Assembly (NCBI GenBank): GCA_963668605.1
Contig: OY764903.1
Location: 1,426,001 to 1,490,000, forward strand
Length of the DNA: 64,000 nucleotides
Reading direction: 5' to 3'
DNA from: G963668605 sp963668605
Lineage (GTDB): Bacteria > Acidobacteriota > Terriglobia > Bryobacterales > Bryobacteraceae
In this document: positions 43,265-51,037 of the stretch, one piece after another
Layout: each line of letters opens with the position of its first letter
Numbering within the stretch: the stretch's first letter is position 1
Made by a program: the position numbers and the translations under genes
The notes under the pieces: model-generated
The model's database searches: none
What the model was told of the DNA's origin: nothing
What the model saw: the letters and a program-made list of their open reading frames with translations, nothing else

Positions 43265-44011
43265 TTAGTTCCCTTCGCCTTTGCGGTTCATGTCCTCGGC
43301 GAGAATAATCGCATCGGCCAGATCCTTCATCGGCCGGCGCAGCCGCCGGCTCTCGTTGCGCAGGCGCAGATAGGCTTCTTCCTCTGTGAGGCCGTGGCGT
43401 GTCTGTATAATGCCCTTGGCGCGCTCGACCACCTTGCGCGTTTCGAGCTGACGCTTCATTTCCTGCGTCTCTTCGAGGAGCCTGGCGTTCTCGTTCGCGA
43501 GCCGTGCCTTTTCGATTGCGCCGCCCATCTGTTCGCCTACGAATGTGGCTAGCGCAACCTCCTCCGGTGTGTGCTGGTAAACGTCGCGATGATGGACGTT
43601 GATCACACCGATAATTCTACCGCTGGCGACCAGGGGTACGGATAGGAAGGCTTCATAGGTGTCTTCGACGAGCGCCTGAATGCCCTTGAAGCGCGGATCC
43701 TCGGCGGCTTTCGACGAAAGAGCGACGACGGATTGGTGCTCCGCAACCCATCCGGTAACGCCTTCACCCATTTGAAGACGTACGTTGCCCAACTCTGCCG
43801 CGTGCGGCATTTGCGATGCGCGCAGGACGATCTCGCCCGTATCTCCTTCGATCAGATAAACAAGACAGGCGTCACAACCGGTAACTTGAGCGGTAAGTCC
43901 GACGATCTCTCCTAACATTTCATCCAGGGAGAGGTTGGAGCTTACAATATTGCTGACGCGGTGCAAGAGGGTAACTTGCGAACTGTCCGGTTCCATAGTT
44001 ATGGTTGCCAT
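43265..44011 (-). CDS. GAF-ANTAR transcription antitermination regulator
   Basis: 248 residues from ATG 44011. Residues ~10-165 form a GAF sensor domain (MGEGVTGWVAEHQSVVALSSKAAEDPRF, FLSVPLVASGRIIGVINVHH). A short coiled coil leads to an ANTAR domain (VVERAKGIIQTRHGLTEEEAYLRLRNESRRLRRPMKDLADAII), which binds paired RNA hairpins and prevents termination. It would bind a small ligand or redox signal and control downstream transcripts. The RNA targets are not evident in the window. A TACGCT box 5 bases upstream suggests a leaderless mRNA; the longer reading to 44197 has no family support. Confidence 0.88.
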   Translation of the reverse strand: MATITMEPDSSQVTLLHRVSNIVSSNLSLDEMLGEIVGLTAQVTGCDACLVYLIEGDTGEIVLRASQMPHAAELGNVRLQMGEGVTGWVAEHQSVVALSSKAAEDPRFKGIQALVEDTYEAFLSVPLVASGRIIGVINVHHRDVYQHTPEEVALATFVGEQMGGAIEKARLANENARLLEETQEMKRQLETRKVVERAKGIIQTRHGLTEEEAYLRLRNESRRLRRPMKDLADAIILAEDMNRKGEGN

Positions 44012-44112
44012 ACTCCAGCGTAAGGCGGACACACAAGTACGGTCCAATCGATTCTTTCTATTGGCCCCATTGCCGGCTATGCAATTCCGGAAGGGGCAGG
44101 ACACGAGCCGGC

Positions 44113-44619
44113 TCAGCGGTTCCAGACGAAGCGCGCCAATTCGCGGTCCTTGTGTACTTCGCCGGCGGGAAACGCCTGACCGTGCATCACCACCCAAACT
44201 CCGGGCGGAAGCAGGCGTGCAGCGAAAAGGCTCTCAGTGAGATTCTGCAAGCCGTCGCTGCCTTCAAAACCGAGCGGCGTCATCGCTCCGGTTAGCACGA
44301 TCGGAACGGCCAGGCCGGGAATGCTGCGTTTCAGATGTTCGCCGGTCTGCGTGATCGTGTCGGTGCCGTGCGTAATCACGATAGGCGCGTGCCGCGGCAG
44401 GAGATTGCGAACGGTGTCGAGCACGAGATCCCGATCGGCGTCCGTCATCTCGAGACTGTCCTTGTTCAGCAATGGCACAATGCGAACCTCGCAATCCGGC
44501 AGCCGCAACTGTCGCAGATAGCGGTCGATCTTGCTGCCCAGATTTTCCACGGCGCCGGTTTGCTCAGAATAGATTTTCTCGATCGTGCCGCCGGTAGAGA
44601 TCAGGAAAATTACTTGCAT
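44113..44619 (-). CDS. Single-domain asparaginase-like protein
   Basis: 168 residues. FLISTGGTIEKIYSE holds the first catalytic Thr (TGGTI) and VITHGTDTITQTGEHL the second (HGTDT), the signature pair of type I/II L-asparaginases. The protein ends after this N-terminal domain; the normal second domain (another ~150 residues) is absent, as in a known short subgroup. The ligand could be asparagine or another amide. The ATG lies 10 bases after the SDR stop and the gene is last in a four-gene run. Confidence 0.85.
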   Translation of the reverse strand: MQVIFLISTGGTIEKIYSEQTGAVENLGSKIDRYLRQLRLPDCEVRIVPLLNKDSLEMTDADRDLVLDTVRNLLPRHAPIVITHGTDTITQTGEHLKRSIPGLAVPIVLTGAMTPLGFEGSDGLQNLTESLFAARLLPPGVWVVMHGQAFPAGEVHKDRELARFVWNR

Positions 44620-44629
44620 ACGATCGTAT

Positions 44630-45388
44630 TCAGCCCCGCCCAATAAACGGCATCGCGGACGCCATCACCGTCATGAACTGCACGTTGGCCGCGAGCGGCA
44701 GGCTCGCCATGTAGAGCACGGCATCGGCCACATGCTTCAGCTCCATCTGCGGTTCCACCAGAATTCTACCGTCGGCCTGCGCTGTGCCTGCCGTCACGTG
44801 CCGGTTGAGGTCGGTCGCGGCGTTACCGATGTCGATCTGCCCGCATGCAATGTTATACTTGCGGCCGTCGAGCGAGAGGCACCTGGTCAGTCCAGTGATC
44901 GCATGTTTTGTCGCGGTATAGGGCACCGAGTCCGGCCGCGGCACATGGGCCGAGATTGAACCGTTATTGATGATGCGGCCGCCCTGCGGTTGCTGCTCCT
45001 TCATCAACCGGAATGCTTCCTGTGCGCACAGAAACGAGCCAGTTAGATTTACGCCGACCACTGCGGCCCACTGTTCGTAAGTGATCTCATCAATCGCTAC
45101 GCCGGGCACGTTGATGCCCGCATTGTTGAAGAGCAGATCGAGGCGCCCGAAGTTCTTGCGGATGGCGGCGAACAACGCATGGACGCTCTGCGGATCGCTA
45201 ACATCGGTGGGCACGGCAGACAGCATCGAGACGCAAGGCTGCGCCAGCGCGGCGGTTTCATCGAGCGCTTTTGCACGGCGTCCGGCCAGGACTACGGAGT
45301 AGCCGGCGCCCGCGAGAGCGAGACTGACCGCACGGCCGATTCCGCTACCCGCTCCTGTGACCAGCGCAACATTGTCTTTAGACTTCAT
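44630..45388 (-). CDS. Classical SDR-family oxidoreductase
   Basis: 252 residues with the full classical SDR set: TGAGSGIG (NAD(P) loop), NNAG, Ser in NNGSISAH and YTATK (catalytic Tyr and Lys). It oxidises an alcohol or reduces a ketone in the cytoplasm. The substrate is not evident. It sits 30 bases behind the exported cupin gene and 10 bases before the asparaginase-like gene. Confidence 0.9.
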   Translation of the reverse strand: MKSKDNVALVTGAGSGIGRAVSLALAGAGYSVVLAGRRAKALDETAALAQPCVSMLSAVPTDVSDPQSVHALFAAIRKNFGRLDLLFNNAGINVPGVAIDEITYEQWAAVVGVNLTGSFLCAQEAFRLMKEQQPQGGRIINNGSISAHVPRPDSVPYTATKHAITGLTRCLSLDGRKYNIACGQIDIGNAATDLNRHVTAGTAQADGRILVEPQMELKHVADAVLYMASLPLAANVQFMTVMASAMPFIGRG

Positions 45389-45418
45389 GCCTGTGAGGGG
45401 TCCATTCCTGCAAAGTGC

Positions 45419-45829
45419 TTATTTGGGTTCCCGCCCCAACGTGAGGATATAGTAACGCGCCCGCGTAGCGCCGGCATTGCGCCAGCCATGTTCATCGTTG
45501 CTGGAGAGATACGCCACCGAGCCAGCATCCATGCGGACGTTTTGACCATTGATGACGCCTTCGAGCGTCCCCTCGCGCAGGATCAGCAACTCGTCGTGCA
45601 CGTGGTGGTGCGCTCCATGCGGCGCTTGGCCGGGTGCGAGTTCGGTTTCGTGCATCTCAATCGCATAGCCCGTGTGTGTCGGGCCATTCAGGATTGCACG
45701 CGAGCGGTTCTCGCCGTTGATCTTGACGGGAAGGTCCGCGTACGCGAATACCTTGCTCGCGAGCGGCTTGTTCTGCGCCTGCGCCAAGGCGGGCAGGAGC
45801 AAACTTAGTTCTCTGCGCGATATGCTCAT
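45419..45829 (-). CDS. Exported single-domain cupin
   Basis: 136 residues from ATG 45829. MSISRRELSLLLPALAQAQ resembles a Tat/Sec signal with a twin-arginine. The cupin motif 1 is GAHHHVHDELLILREG (three His and a Glu as metal ligands) and motif 2 includes SSNDEHGWRNAG. The function is unknown; it could be a metal-dependent isomerase or oxygenase acting on a small exported substrate. The start codon shares its A with the stop of the upstream gene (TAATG), so the two are translationally coupled. Confidence 0.75.
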   Translation of the reverse strand: MSISRRELSLLLPALAQAQNKPLASKVFAYADLPVKINGENRSRAILNGPTHTGYAIEMHETELAPGQAPHGAHHHVHDELLILREGTLEGVINGQNVRMDAGSVAYLSSNDEHGWRNAGATRARYYILTLGREPK

Positions 45830-46278
45830 TAACGCTCCCATGGGCGCTTGGGAACGCCCGCATCACGGCCTGTGACGCGATCGTACATGTGGCTGTTGTT
45901 TGTGGTGCCAAGCGCTTCGTTATACAGTGTTTCCAGTCCGAGCGCTTCGCGCAGATCTTCTTGAAACGCGTGCAGCGTTTTGAGGTGAGTCGCGAGCGCC
46001 GGGGTCTTGCGGCCTGAAGGAGCTAGTAGAAACTTCTGGAATCCTTCGTCTTCCAGCTTGCCGATTTCAGCGCCCATCAATACGCCAGCCGTTTCGACAT
46101 GGGGCAGTTCTCCGGGGATGTCGCGCAGCATCGCCGCACAACCATCGCGCGATACGCAGACTCGCGAAACCGGGGAAAGGCCGGTCGCATCTAACGCGAC
46201 ACGGAACCCAGCGTCCGAAACTCGCCGTAGGCGCTCGTCAAAGGTCAACTCGTGGGCGCGCTGCCTGCGAAAGAACAT
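45829..46278 (-). CDS. Unrecognised 149-residue protein heading a four-gene run
   Basis: I do not recognise this family. The protein is soluble and charged, without signal or membrane segment. RAHELTFDERLRRVSDAGFRVALD at the start and an acidic/aromatic HLKTLHAFQEDLREALGLETLYNEALG helix in the second half are its most distinct parts. ATG 46278 lies exactly 6 bases after CATAAT (46285-46290 on this strand) with no Shine-Dalgarno site, so I prefer it to ATG 46293. The gene is coupled to the cupin gene. Confidence 0.6.
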   Translation of the reverse strand: MFFRRQRAHELTFDERLRRVSDAGFRVALDATGLSPVSRVCVSRDGCAAMLRDIPGELPHVETAGVLMGAEIGKLEDEGFQKFLLAPSGRKTPALATHLKTLHAFQEDLREALGLETLYNEALGTTNNSHMYDRVTGRDAGVPKRPWER

Positions 46279-46407
46279 ATCCGTATTATGCAACGATTCG
46301 CGCCGGGCCGTTATTCAGCCTCCGATAATGGAACATATAGGATCTTTAATGTTGCAAACATTTTGTGATATGTTTGTTCTGGGATGTCAAGGCCACGGGT
46401 AGGCGCT

Positions 46408-46463
46408 GTGGTCAAATGGAAACACTGGACACGGCATTTGGTCGCATTTGGTCACATTTGGGT
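46408..46463. repeat. Three tandem 10-bp repeats plus an inverted copy upstream of the repeat-protein gene
   Basis: GCATTTGGTC (46434-46443) is repeated exactly at 46444-46453 and again as ACATTTGGGT at 46454-46463. A related inverted sequence, TGGTCAAATGG, lies at about 46409-46419. The 10-base period, one helix turn, would place bound proteins on one DNA face. Confidence 0.55.
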
Positions 46464-46495
46464 ATAGGAACGGCCTCGCCGGAGAGTGTTTCAGG

Positions 46496-46521
46496 CCGCT
46501 GGAATAAGTAGATTCCAGCGG
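46496..46521. promoter_or_regulatory. Perfect 10-bp inverted repeat upstream of the repeat-protein gene
   Basis: CCGCTGGAAT and ATTCCAGCGG flank 6 bases (AAGTAG). It ends 28 bases before the TACAAT box (46550-46555) that probably serves the downstream gene; GGAGG (46572-46576) precedes GTG 46581. It could be an operator or an RNA hairpin. Confidence 0.5.
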
Positions 46522-46580
46522 AGTGGTGGTTTGGCCAGAAAACTGCTCTTACAATTGGCAGTCTGCGTAATGGAGGATAT

Positions 46581-49500
46581 GTGAAAACATTCAGCGTTTC
46601 GATTTCGTTGTTGATGATTGCCGGGCTGCTGCTGTTGTCGGGCGGCTCGAACGCGCTAAACGCGCAACCCAGCCTCGGGGTATCTCCTGCCACATTGAAT
46701 TATACGTTGGCAACGGGCTCCTCTCAGACGCAGGTGATCACTGTGATCGTCGCGCCGAACGCACCCTTCACCGTGGCGATACCGGACCCGCTGCAGCCAT
46801 ACCTCTCGGCCAACCCGGCGTCGGGAACGACGACACCGGCTCAGGTTTCCGTGACGGTGAACTCGACAGGACTCTCGCCCAGCGAAGTGCCGTATACGAT
46901 GTCGCTGACCGTGGTTTCGGGAACGCTGCAACAATCTGTATTTATTAGCGTTAGAGTGACCGGCTCGTCGTCGCAGATTGCGGCGAATCCGGCCAGTCTC
47001 GCATTCAGCTACCAGACTGGTGGTGCGGTGCCGGACATCAGGGACGTAATCATCTCTTCGCTGACCGGCTCGGCGCAAAACTTCACGGTGTCGGTAGTTT
47101 CTTCCGGTTGGCTCGAAGCGACGCCGGCTAGCGGCAATACGGCAAGCACGAATGTGGTCCGTGTGAAAGCTACGCCTGGAACGCTAGCGGCCGGTGCCTA
47201 TGACGGTACCGTGATCGTGACGCCAGTGGGTGGCAACCCGCTCCAGATACCAGTCCGGCTTACCGTTGCCGGCGCACCACAGGTCAGTCTGAATAAGACG
47301 GCGCTGTCGTTCGTCTGGCAGACGGGTACGCCTGCTCCGGTGGCTCAGACCATTTCCGCGACGGCTACGAACACTGACCAACAGATCTTCTTCAACGTGG
47401 ACGCTACCACTGATACAACGCTGCAATGGCTCGTGTTGGCGACGACGGCCGGGGTTACGCCGGCTGATATTCAGGTGAGCGTGAGTCCTTTGATTCTGAA
47501 TCAGTTAGCTCCCGGCAAGTACACCGGCAGGGTTCGCGTGACGTCCCAGACGAGCGTGAATCCGGTGCAGTTGGTGCCAGTTACCCTGACAATCAGCGCG
47601 ACTCCACTGCTCGTTCTCGCACCGAGTTCACTGCAGTTCAATATGGCCGCGTCAGGAGCCTTGCCCGCCATGCAAAAAGTAACCGTGGCCAGCACGAGCA
47701 CGGCATTGGCCTACACAGCCAACTTCATTCCGGCGAGCGGCGGCAACTGGTTGACGCTGAGTCCGTTGCAGGGGACGAGCCCGAGCGAGATTCAGGCGAC
47801 GGTCAGTGCCACGGCACAGTCTTTGTTGCCGGGCACATACACGGGCACGATCAACGTGATCTCCGGCACCGATTCGCAGAACGTTCCCGTCACGCTGACG
47901 GTGAACAACAGCGCGGTGCTGTCCTCCTCGCCCGGTTCGCTGACATTCGTCTATCAAACAGGGCGAGCCGTGCCGGCCGACCAGTTCTTCACGGTCAGCA
48001 GCACAGGTGGCCCGATCAGCTTCACGGCCGCGGCGGCGAGCACAGGCAACTGGCTCTCGTTGAGTTCCGCGGTGGGCGCTGTGCTGATCACGCCGTCCGC
48101 GATCGGCGTCAGGGCAAACGTGACCGGTCTGGCGGCCGGAACCTACGATGGAACGGTGACGCTGACTCCGGTTGGCGGAGCAGTTGGCGCCACGATCGTA
48201 AACGTTCGGTTGCAGGTCAGTGCCTCGGCATTGCTGCGCATCGGTGCGAACGACCTCACGTTCACGGTGCAACCGGGCGGTTCTCAGGCCGTTAGTCAGA
48301 ACCTCGCGGTCGACAGCACGGGAGATCCGCTGAACTTCTCCGTGTCCACTTCGATCAACAACGGGGCAAATTGGCTGGGAATCTTCGGTAGTTCGGCTGG
48401 CACGACGCCGGCCAACGTGAATGTTTCGGTGAATGCAACGGGTCTCACGCCCGGAACGTACACCGGAGCTGTGACGATCACGCCGATCGGCGGCGGACCA
48501 GCGCAGTCGGTTTCCGTCAAGCTGGTTGTGTCGGCCGGTTCGCTGGCCGTCTCTCCCTCGGCCCTGACCTTTACGCAATTTGCCGGCATGGCCGCGCCCG
48601 CGGCGCAGACCGTCAACGTGACAAACCCGGCCGGCGGTGCATTGCCGTTCTCCGTGGTTTCCGATAGCGCCTGGCTGACGGTCACACCGTCCAGCGGTTC
48701 GGCGCCCGCAGCTCTAGCAGTTGTGGCGGACGGCAGGAACCTGCTTCCCGGCACGTACACGGGAACGATTACAGTGCAGGCGCCCGGTGCATCGAACAGC
48801 CCGCAATTGATTCGGGCGACTCTGACTGTGATGCAGCAGCAGACGATCACGATCGGGGTGAGTTCGTTGAGCTTCAGTGCTCAATCGCCCACGCAGCCAC
48901 CGGCCGCGCAACCGATCACGGTGCAGGGCAGCACGTCGGGGATGACAGTGAAGGCCACGGCGACTACGGTGACGGGCGGCAACTGGTTGGTAGTCGCGCC
49001 GGTGGAAGGTGCGATTCCGGTCACGCTAAACGTCTCGATAGCGCCGGCGGTGCTCTCCGGTCTGGCCGCAGGAACCTACACTGGTTCGATCCGGATCGAA
49101 TCGCCAAACACGTCGAATAGCCCGCAGACGGTGGGTGTGACGCTGACCGTAGCGGCGGCGCTGCCGTCCCTGCTTGGAGTCGTCAACTCGGCCAGCTACC
49201 TGCCTGGGCAGTTGGCTCCCGGCGAGATCGTCTATGTAACGGGAACGAACATGGGACCGGCGCAACTCACTATTGCGTCGCCAAGCCCATCGTTCCCCAC
49301 AGCGCTCGCTGAAGTGCGGGTGTTGTTTGACGGCATCGCGGCGCCGCTGCTCTACGTCATGAATGACAAGGCATCGGCGATCGTGCCGTGGGCGCTGGCG
49401 GGGCGCGCGAGCACGCAGGTGCAAGTCGAGTACAAGGGCCAGAAATCGACGGCGCTCAACCTGCAGATGGGCGCGGTTGCGCCGGGCATTTACTCTACCG

Positions 49501-49877
49501 CCGCATCCGGCAGCGGACAAGGCGCGATTCTGAATCAGGACTACTCGTACAACGGCACCGCCGCGAACACAAAGCGTGCCGCGAAAGGCTCAGTGATCAT
49601 GGTCTACGGTACAGGTGGCGGTGTAACAACGCCGGCCGGTATCGATGGCGCGATCACTCCCGGCATCCTCTATCCGCTGAACCTGCCGGCAACGGCGTCG
49701 CTGGGTGGAAGAACTGCAAGGGTCACGTACGCCGGCGGCGCTCCGGGTCTGGTTTCCGGAGCTTTGCAGATGAACGTGGAGATTCCGGACGACGCTCCTT
49801 CGGGCGCCGCAGTTCCGTTGGTGATCTTGATCGGCGGGACACCGACGCAGGCGAACCTGACAGTGGCCATCGAATAG
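46581..49877 (+). CDS. Exported Ig/BACON-like repeat protein with Solibacter-type C-terminal domain
   Basis: 1098 residues. Signal peptide at 1-29. Residues ~30-860 are about eight beta-sandwich repeats of 95-110 residues, recognisable by PGTYTGTI-like ends (GAYDGTVIVTPVGG, GKYTGRVRV, GTYTGTINV, GTYDGTVTL, GTYTGAVTI, GTYTGTITV, GTYTGSIRI) and by SWL/NWLxL strands, as in BACON domains. Residues ~865-1098 (VVNSASYLPGQLAPGEIVYVTG...) resemble TIGR03437, found in very many Solibacter surface proteins. It is probably a cell-surface binding or adhesion protein; no catalytic domain is seen. The start is GTG with GGAGG 4 bases upstream. Confidence 0.85.
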   Translation: MKTFSVSISLLMIAGLLLLSGGSNALNAQPSLGVSPATLNYTLATGSSQTQVITVIVAPNAPFTVAIPDPLQPYLSANPASGTTTPAQVSVTVNSTGLSPSEVPYTMSLTVVSGTLQQSVFISVRVTGSSSQIAANPASLAFSYQTGGAVPDIRDVIISSLTGSAQNFTVSVVSSGWLEATPASGNTASTNVVRVKATPGTLAAGAYDGTVIVTPVGGNPLQIPVRLTVAGAPQVSLNKTALSFVWQTGTPAPVAQTISATATNTDQQIFFNVDATTDTTLQWLVLATTAGVTPADIQVSVSPLILNQLAPGKYTGRVRVTSQTSVNPVQLVPVTLTISATPLLVLAPSSLQFNMAASGALPAMQKVTVASTSTALAYTANFIPASGGNWLTLSPLQGTSPSEIQATVSATAQSLLPGTYTGTINVISGTDSQNVPVTLTVNNSAVLSSSPGSLTFVYQTGRAVPADQFFTVSSTGGPISFTAAAASTGNWLSLSSAVGAVLITPSAIGVRANVTGLAAGTYDGTVTLTPVGGAVGATIVNVRLQVSASALLRIGANDLTFTVQPGGSQAVSQNLAVDSTGDPLNFSVSTSINNGANWLGIFGSSAGTTPANVNVSVNATGLTPGTYTGAVTITPIGGGPAQSVSVKLVVSAGSLAVSPSALTFTQFAGMAAPAAQTVNVTNPAGGALPFSVVSDSAWLTVTPSSGSAPAALAVVADGRNLLPGTYTGTITVQAPGASNSPQLIRATLTVMQQQTITIGVSSLSFSAQSPTQPPAAQPITVQGSTSGMTVKATATTVTGGNWLVVAPVEGAIPVTLNVSIAPAVLSGLAAGTYTGSIRIESPNTSNSPQTVGVTLTVAAALPSLLGVVNSASYLPGQLAPGEIVYVTGTNMGPAQLTIASPSPSFPTALAEVRVLFDGIAAPLLYVMNDKASAIVPWALAGRASTQVQVEYKGQKSTALNLQMGAVAPGIYSTAASGSGQGAILNQDYSYNGTAANTKRAAKGSVIMVYGTGGGVTTPAGIDGAITPGILYPLNLPATASLGGRTARVTYAGGAPGLVSGALQMNVEIPDDAPSGAAVPLVILIGGTPTQANLTVAIE

Positions 49878-49885
49878 CTCCGGCG

Positions 49886-49928
49886 ATTATCGCACTGGCG
49901 GCGGACTAGCCGTCGTCAGTGCGATAAT
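49886..49928. terminator. 12-bp inverted repeat between the repeat-protein and Gfo/Idh genes
   Basis: ATTATCGCACTG (49886-49897) and CAGTGCGATAAT (49917-49928) are exact inverted repeats around a 19-base loop, starting 9 bases after a stop codon and ending 10 bases before the next start. It may end the upstream transcript or act as an operator of the downstream gene; no T-run follows. Confidence 0.5.
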
Positions 49929-49938
49929 TGTTGGCGGA

Positions 49939-51003
49939 ATGCATAAACTCTTTCTCTCTCTCCTCCTTCTCGCCCTCCCACTTGCGGCGCAAGAATACAA
50001 AATCGCAGTTGTCGGGCTGGTCCATTCGCACGTCTGGGGACACATCGGAAAGATGATCTCCGGCGAGAATGCCAAGCTCGTCGGCATCGCGGAGACCCAA
50101 CCCGAACTCATCGCTGAAGCCAAGAAACGCGGCGCCACGAAAGTCCCGTTCTATTCCGACTTCACGAAGATGCTCGACGAAACCAAACCTGATATCGTTT
50201 GGGCGTTCGTCGAAAACAACCGGCACCTTGCCGTCGTGCAAGCCTGCGCGCCGCGCAAGATCCATGTGATGTTTGAGAAGCCGCTGGCGTCCACGTACGC
50301 CGATTCGCTGGCCATTCAAAAGCTAGCCAAGCAGCACGGCATCCATATCCTTACGAATTACCAGATGGCCTGGTGGCCGGCCAACTATGTCGCGAAAGCA
50401 AAGGTCGATTCCGGCGCGATCGAGAAGCCATATCGCCTGCGCGGCGTGGTGGGACACGGCGGCCCGGGCAATAACGGCATCGGCAAGTATTTCTGGGCGT
50501 GGCTGACCGATCCGGTGAAAAACGGCGGCGGCGCGCTGATGGACTTCGGCTGCTATAACGCCCTCTGGAGCCTCTGGTACATGGGCCGCCCGGAGACCGT
50601 CTATGCCACGGCGCAGCACATGCGTCCCGACGTATATCCCAAGGTGGAAGACAACGCCACGCTCGTGCTTTCGTACAAGAACGGCGTCGGCATCTTTGAA
50701 GGAAGCTGGAATCTGCCGCGCAGCTTCCAGGATCTTGAGGTCTTCGGACGCGGCGGCAGCGTGTACATGCAGAACGGCAAGGTGGAAGTCCGCACGGGCA
50801 GGAAAGATGTGGAGAGCCTGCCGATGACCACGCTTGCGAAAGAAGAGGCCGAGCCAATCGCCAAGATGGTCAACGCGATTCGCACGAAGAAGCCGCTCGA
50901 CGGCTTGGTCGCGCTCGACATCAACGTTGGCGTTTCGGAGATCATCGAGGCGGCCAAGCAATCGGTGAAGACCGGCAAGGCCGTACCGCTGCCGTTGCGC
51001 TAG
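49939..51003 (+). CDS. Exported Gfo/Idh/MocA-family oxidoreductase
   Basis: 354 residues with a Sec-type signal peptide (HKLFLSLLLLALPLAAQ). The Rossmann part reads YKIAVVGLVHSHVWGH, so the usual GxGxxG is replaced by GLVHSHxxGH. MFEKPLAST holds the family's catalytic EKP lysine, and GGGALMDFGCYNALWSLWYMG the second-domain signature with a His-to-Tyr/Asn variant. The family oxidises sugars or sugar derivatives with NAD(P). Export without Tat and a changed cofactor loop leave it open whether it is catalytic. It follows the repeat-protein gene after an inverted repeat. Confidence 0.8.
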   Translation: MHKLFLSLLLLALPLAAQEYKIAVVGLVHSHVWGHIGKMISGENAKLVGIAETQPELIAEAKKRGATKVPFYSDFTKMLDETKPDIVWAFVENNRHLAVVQACAPRKIHVMFEKPLASTYADSLAIQKLAKQHGIHILTNYQMAWWPANYVAKAKVDSGAIEKPYRLRGVVGHGGPGNNGIGKYFWAWLTDPVKNGGGALMDFGCYNALWSLWYMGRPETVYATAQHMRPDVYPKVEDNATLVLSYKNGVGIFEGSWNLPRSFQDLEVFGRGGSVYMQNGKVEVRTGRKDVESLPMTTLAKEEAEPIAKMVNAIRTKKPLDGLVALDINVGVSEIIEAAKQSVKTGKAVPLPLR

Positions 51004-51037
51004 ATTTACCGGGGGGGGCGGCCCGAGCCGCCCCTGT

